Positions 60,655-64,000 of a DNA stretch of 64,000 bases are shown here, piece after piece. Each line of letters opens with the position of its first letter. The first letter of the stretch is position 1. The stretch lies in assembly GCA_964019335.1 (NCBI GenBank), contig OZ025668.1:248001-312000 (forward strand). Direction: 5' to 3'. A program made the position numbers and the translations under genes. The notes under the pieces are model-generated. The model did no database searches and was not told the origin of the DNA. It saw only the letters and a program-made list of their open reading frames with translations. The DNA comes from Diplonema japonicum. Its lineage: Eukaryota > Euglenozoa > Diplonemea > Diplonemida > Diplonemidae.

Positions 60655-61632
60655 CTACGAGCTTTTGAAGATGAGTTCGTAGATGTCACCGCTGCCTGGA
60701 AGGCGCTTCGTGCCACCTTGGATGAGGTAGCTCCCCCATGGAGAGAGCGCGGCAGCAGGGAGGTAGCGACCTATAGGGTGGGTGCCTGTAGTGGTTTGAG
60801 ATGAAACGGAGCCGGAGGAAAGGTCGATGAGGAGGGGCATGTCGTCGTACGAACCTGTAGAACCGCCGCCGGATGCGGCGCCTGCCGCACCTGAAAGGAT
60901 GAGGAGGGTGGAGGTGTTGGGGAGTAAGGTGGCGACATGGCCGTTGCGGGGGCTGCAAGAGATGTTAATAGGTCTCCACATTGCAGATGGGATATCATGC
61001 ACCCAGAGATCCGCCAGGGAACGTTGGTCAGCTCCGTCCAAGTAGGCCCCGCCAAACAGGACGAGAGAGGAATCCCAGTGTGCCATGGTACTGCTGTACC
61101 TAGCAGGAGGGGTTACATCGCATTGCACAGCCTCCCATGCACCGTCAACTGACATCTTATTCAAGTCCCCATGAACGCTTGCATCGTGCATCCCTCCGAA
61201 CACGTACAGAGTAGTGTCAACGCAGCACCCTGCATGGCGGCCTCTTGCAGGAGGCTCCCCGCTGTCGGCCACCTTGGTGATCCGCAATGGGTTGGCCTTG
61301 ACCTCGTACACATCAGAGCGCATCTCGTAGTCTTGATCGATGCCCCCATGCAGAAGGGCCGTCCCAGCGTCACGCAGCACAGCCACGCAGCCTTCCACAT
61401 GCGGGACGTCGGCGAAGACCTTTTTGCTCCACATTTTCTTGTCGTTGTTGTATTCGTAAGTAATAAGTCCCTCTTCGTCGTCATCATCATCATCGCACTC
61501 TTGATACCCACCTACAACCACCACCACCCCCTCAACACACACCACGCTTGCAGATTCCACCTCTGGTATCAGCTCGCTATTTGTGGATTCCCATTTCTTC
61601 CATTCCCAGGAGGGGGTATTCCCGTCGGTCAT
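60655..61632 (-). CDS. Kelch-repeat beta-propeller protein
   Basis: The protein is 325 aa from an ATG at 61632 (MTDGNTPSWEWKKW). Kelch blades are visible through repeated GG followed by spaced Tyr/Trp: VVVVVGGYQE, ALLHGGIDQ, PPARGRHAGCCVDTTLYVFGGMHD, PPARYSSTMAHWDSSLVLFGGAYLDG, RNGHVATLLPNTSTLLILSGAAG and GRYLPAAALSPWGSYLIQGGTK, giving about six blades, enough to close a propeller. An acidic Asp/Glu run (CDDDDDDEE) lies in a loop of blade 1. No other domain is present, so it is probably a protein-interaction platform; partner unknown. Confidence 0.85.
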   Translation of the reverse strand: MTDGNTPSWEWKKWESTNSELIPEVESASVVCVEGVVVVVGGYQECDDDDDDEEGLITYEYNNDKKMWSKKVFADVPHVEGCVAVLRDAGTALLHGGIDQDYEMRSDVYEVKANPLRITKVADSGEPPARGRHAGCCVDTTLYVFGGMHDASVHGDLNKMSVDGAWEAVQCDVTPPARYSSTMAHWDSSLVLFGGAYLDGADQRSLADLWVHDIPSAMWRPINISCSPRNGHVATLLPNTSTLLILSGAAGAASGGGSTGSYDDMPLLIDLSSGSVSSQTTTGTHPIGRYLPAAALSPWGSYLIQGGTKRLPGSGDIYELIFKSS

Positions 61633-61846
61633 TCTATTTTTCTTTTTTATATTTTCTTTCTTAGTAGTGAAATGGGGGATTAAAGAAGAAAAGAAATTTG
61701 GTGGAGAACAACAACAACAACAACAACAACAAAAAAAAGCTGTCTCGGTCTTAGTTATTAAAAAAAAAAGTCTCTTTAACACTCTCTTCTTCTCTCATTA
61801 AATAGTGGACCCAAACCCTGTCTCCCCCCCCCCCCCCCCCCCCGTC

Positions 61847-63178
61847 TCACCACATGAACCTCCCCACGGTCCCGTCGGGTGCTGTAAATGTCTTGAATAG
61901 AAACAGAGAAACAGTAGCAACGTTAATGAAGGTGTGAAGGGCTATGTGGAGCATGGAAGAAGGGAACGAGATGGAGCGGGATACAGAGGCAACAAGGATC
62001 AGAAGCACAATAGGAGTGAGGTAGTATCGAGGCTCGAACAGCGGAGAAGGCACGAGAGAGGCACAGGTTGCAAGGAAGAGCGTGAGCAGCAGAACCTTGG
62101 GAGTGTTAGCGAATGCTTGAAGAACCCCGAGAACCCCACCACACGACGGGACGATGAAGAGGAACCGCAACAAGGACTCTTCGTTCTGCATTTGAAGTCT
62201 TTTCCAAATGTAAAACGTGAAGTGGCGGTTGTCGGCGAGAGTGAATGGGTGCGTGATGCAAAACCATTTCAAACAAACGTATGAAGCCACACCCCAACAG
62301 ACAACGAAGAACAGCTTCCCTGCAGAACGGTGCTTCACGATACCGACAACTCCTTCAAAGCAGAGAAACGGAAAGAAGACCGCCACTAATGCTGTCAGAT
62401 ACACCATCTGCGTCGGGTGGAACACAGCTTCATGGTTTGACTTATCGCCCAACACGATGCCCCCGTTCACATACGCGGCTGAAGCAAACCCTAAGACTAC
62501 GGCAACGACACCCACACGGCGTGTGAAGAATATCTTTTTGAAAAGGCTTGCTACCTTGTCGATTTGAAACAGCTGCAGCACATCCTCCACCCCCGCATCG
62601 TGGAGAATAACAGTGCAGTAGCACAGAGCAACCCACACAATGTTGGTCTGCCGCAGACTGACCGCCCAAATGGATGTTACAAGAGGTAGTAACGCGTGGT
62701 TGTGGCAGAGTTGAAGCATGAGGACCAGAATTGAAAATATAGACGCAAGGTCTGTGTAGTAAAAAGCCGAGTAGAAAAAGAGAAATGGGAATGTTAGTAT
62801 CTGTGCTGCTACATGAGGCTGTTGTGCGGCGATGGGTTTTTTTTTCGTTAAAACCTTTGCGACTTTTTCGCTGTTGGCGAGGCGGGAGATGGTGATCGCA
62901 GTCAGTGCGTAAAACACAGTGTTCAGAGCTCGAAGAACTGGCACGTCGCGGGATTCACCGAAGCCCGCCGCCTCGCAAAGCCTTGCCCAGCCAACCCCTA
63001 CTATGTAAAGACCAGGTGGTGTTGTAATCTTTTCGTCCCACTGCGACCAGTTCCCTGCTAGGTATGATCTTGTTTGCCCAACATGAAACGGCTCATCCAT
63101 ATACGGTTCCGCAACTTCTTTATTCATTAAACCCAGCCATATTGCCGACGTGAGCACCAGTAGGTTGTTTATAAGCAT
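61847..63178 (-). CDS. ALG10: Alpha-1,2-glucosyltransferase ALG10
   Basis: The protein is 443 aa, polytopic. N-terminal PYMDEPFHVGQTRSYLAGNW then WDEKITTPPGLY is the invariant lumenal loop of ALG10/DIE2, including the catalytic-type Asp-Glu. HPFTLADNRHFTFYIWKR and EPRYYLTPIVLL near the C-terminus are further signatures. The enzyme adds the third, terminal glucose to the dolichol-linked Glc2Man9GlcNAc2 in the ER, so its presence implies a full-length glucosylated N-glycan donor. Kinetoplastids have lost the glucosyl steps, so its retention separates this organism from them (family knowledge). Single exon, ATG at 63178. Confidence 0.95.
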   Translation of the reverse strand: MLINNLLVLTSAIWLGLMNKEVAEPYMDEPFHVGQTRSYLAGNWSQWDEKITTPPGLYIVGVGWARLCEAAGFGESRDVPVLRALNTVFYALTAITISRLANSEKVAKVLTKKKPIAAQQPHVAAQILTFPFLFFYSAFYYTDLASIFSILVLMLQLCHNHALLPLVTSIWAVSLRQTNIVWVALCYCTVILHDAGVEDVLQLFQIDKVASLFKKIFFTRRVGVVAVVLGFASAAYVNGGIVLGDKSNHEAVFHPTQMVYLTALVAVFFPFLCFEGVVGIVKHRSAGKLFFVVCWGVASYVCLKWFCITHPFTLADNRHFTFYIWKRLQMQNEESLLRFLFIVPSCGGVLGVLQAFANTPKVLLLTLFLATCASLVPSPLFEPRYYLTPIVLLILVASVSRSISFPSSMLHIALHTFINVATVSLFLFKTFTAPDGTVGRFMW

Positions 63179-64000
63179 TTTTATCGCAATATATTTTCTT
63201 TTTTTATTTTTCGTCGTTTTTTTTTTTTTTCCTGGGAACTTGGTTTTGCAATATCAAATTAAAAAAAAAAAAACAGAAGAAAAATAGGAAAAAAAATGCT
63301 TGCACCCCCCCTTTTAAATTTCTTTTTTCACCGTCAAAAGAAAGGGGAGAAAAAAAAAAGAGAGAGGAGGATGGGAAATGGAGCTGAACCCTCTGCCAGT
63401 GTTCTGGAGAATTTTTTGAAATAGTAAAAGAAAGAAAATAAAGATTTCTCCAAGATGCGGTGAAGGTGGCTCAAGTCCTCTCTCTCCTTTTTTCTTTCTC
63501 CTTTCCTCAATACATCTGTTCATCCGGTCTCTAAAACTCAGGAAATAGAAGTAAATCAAAATTGCGGCGAAGAAAAGAGAAAAGGCGTTTCTTGGGGTCA
63601 AAGCTAGTTAATAATAGAGAGGGAAGGAAAGAGAGAGAAACAAACAATACAAAAAATAAAGGGGGAGAGGAAGAATGAAGGAAATCTCAACTTCTTTTTC
63701 TTCCCCGCCCCGTTTTTTTTATTTCGTTTGTTCTCCCTTATGTGGATCTTGCTGATCGAATTTCTTTTTGAAAACTTCCAGTAAAAACGGCAAATCATTT
63801 CAATACAGATAGCCTGAAAACTTGCCGTTTCAAAAAAAAAAAAAAAGGAAGTATTACAAAAAGACAGGATCCTTATCGAAAAGAAAAAGGGAATAAAACA
63901 AAAAGGGGAGAGAAAAAAAACAGAAAATGAGGTAGCCCTTGAGTTTCTGCTGGAGGGCAAAAATACCACATATTATGAAATTTCGAAGCGATGAAAAAAT
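63179..64000. other. Intergenic to the window end
   Basis: A/T-rich with homopolymers and purine-rich stretches. Minus-strand open stretches at 63314-63601 and 63604-63969 are Phe/Lys-rich and not protein-like. It should include the 5' flank of ALG10. Confidence 0.6.

Overview
The window is nuclear DNA of a diplonemid flagellate (Euglenozoa), close to Diplonema/Paradiplonema. Three lines of evidence agree. Two sequences on the minus strand (48526-48565 and 57001-57061) match, from memory, the diplonemid spliced leader followed by its GT intron start. One gene encodes a paraflagellar-rod protein, a euglenozoan hallmark. Every protein gene I can support lies on the minus strand, as in the polycistronic arrays of Euglenozoa whose mRNAs are capped by SL trans-splicing. 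Unlike kinetoplastids, many genes here have cis-introns. Most are very short (31-74 nt), start GT[A/G] and carry an A- or T-homopolymer.

Layout, left to right. 1-1283: partial RRM gene. 1746-3431: secreted Cys-rich and hypothetical genes. 3745-7077: tandem pair of secreted pectate-lyase-fold proteins. 7158-10418: an FHA-Tpt1-like fusion and the WD40 protein EIPR1. 11471-17699: type II membrane glycosyltransferase, two unknown proteins and a TM9SF nonaspanin. 17700-20982: a repeat island with a piggyBac remnant and two dispersed repeats. 20983-33246: PH/receiver-like protein, cytosolic-type alanyl-tRNA synthetase, paraflagellar rod protein, SLC17-type transporter and cytochrome P450. 33457-36348: two almost identical cathepsin Z genes and a GNAT acetyltransferase. 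36404-37494: an inverted-repeat element with an internal triple tandem repeat. 37680-46045: polytopic membrane protein, a further mobile-element island, an RIIa-like small protein and a CCDC57-like coiled-coil protein. 46046-52125: 6 kb of homopolymer-rich DNA with an SL RNA locus. 52126-63178: CCCH zinc finger, CEP164-like WW protein, CSN2, a His/Gln-rich protein, a kelch protein and ALG10.

The most unusual structure is in CSN2 (54388-58131). Four of its cis-introns can be reconstructed, and the second is about 2.26 kb because it contains a retroelement. That element begins at the first base of an SL RNA-like sequence, carries an OTU-like ORF with a substituted catalytic Cys and a CCHC finger, ends in a repeat also found at 18.1 kb, and is flanked by a 10-bp candidate target-site duplication. 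The second notable item is the FHA-coiled coil-Tpt1 fusion, whose Tpt1 module seems to lack its catalytic residues.

The genes are mostly housekeeping (translation, glycosylation, vesicle traffic, COP9 signalosome) and flagellar (PFR, CCDC57-like, CEP164-like, RIIa-like), with secreted hydrolases and no metabolic operon. Exon boundaries were inferred by eye from reading frame, GT/AG sites and remembered family alignments. No transcript data were available.
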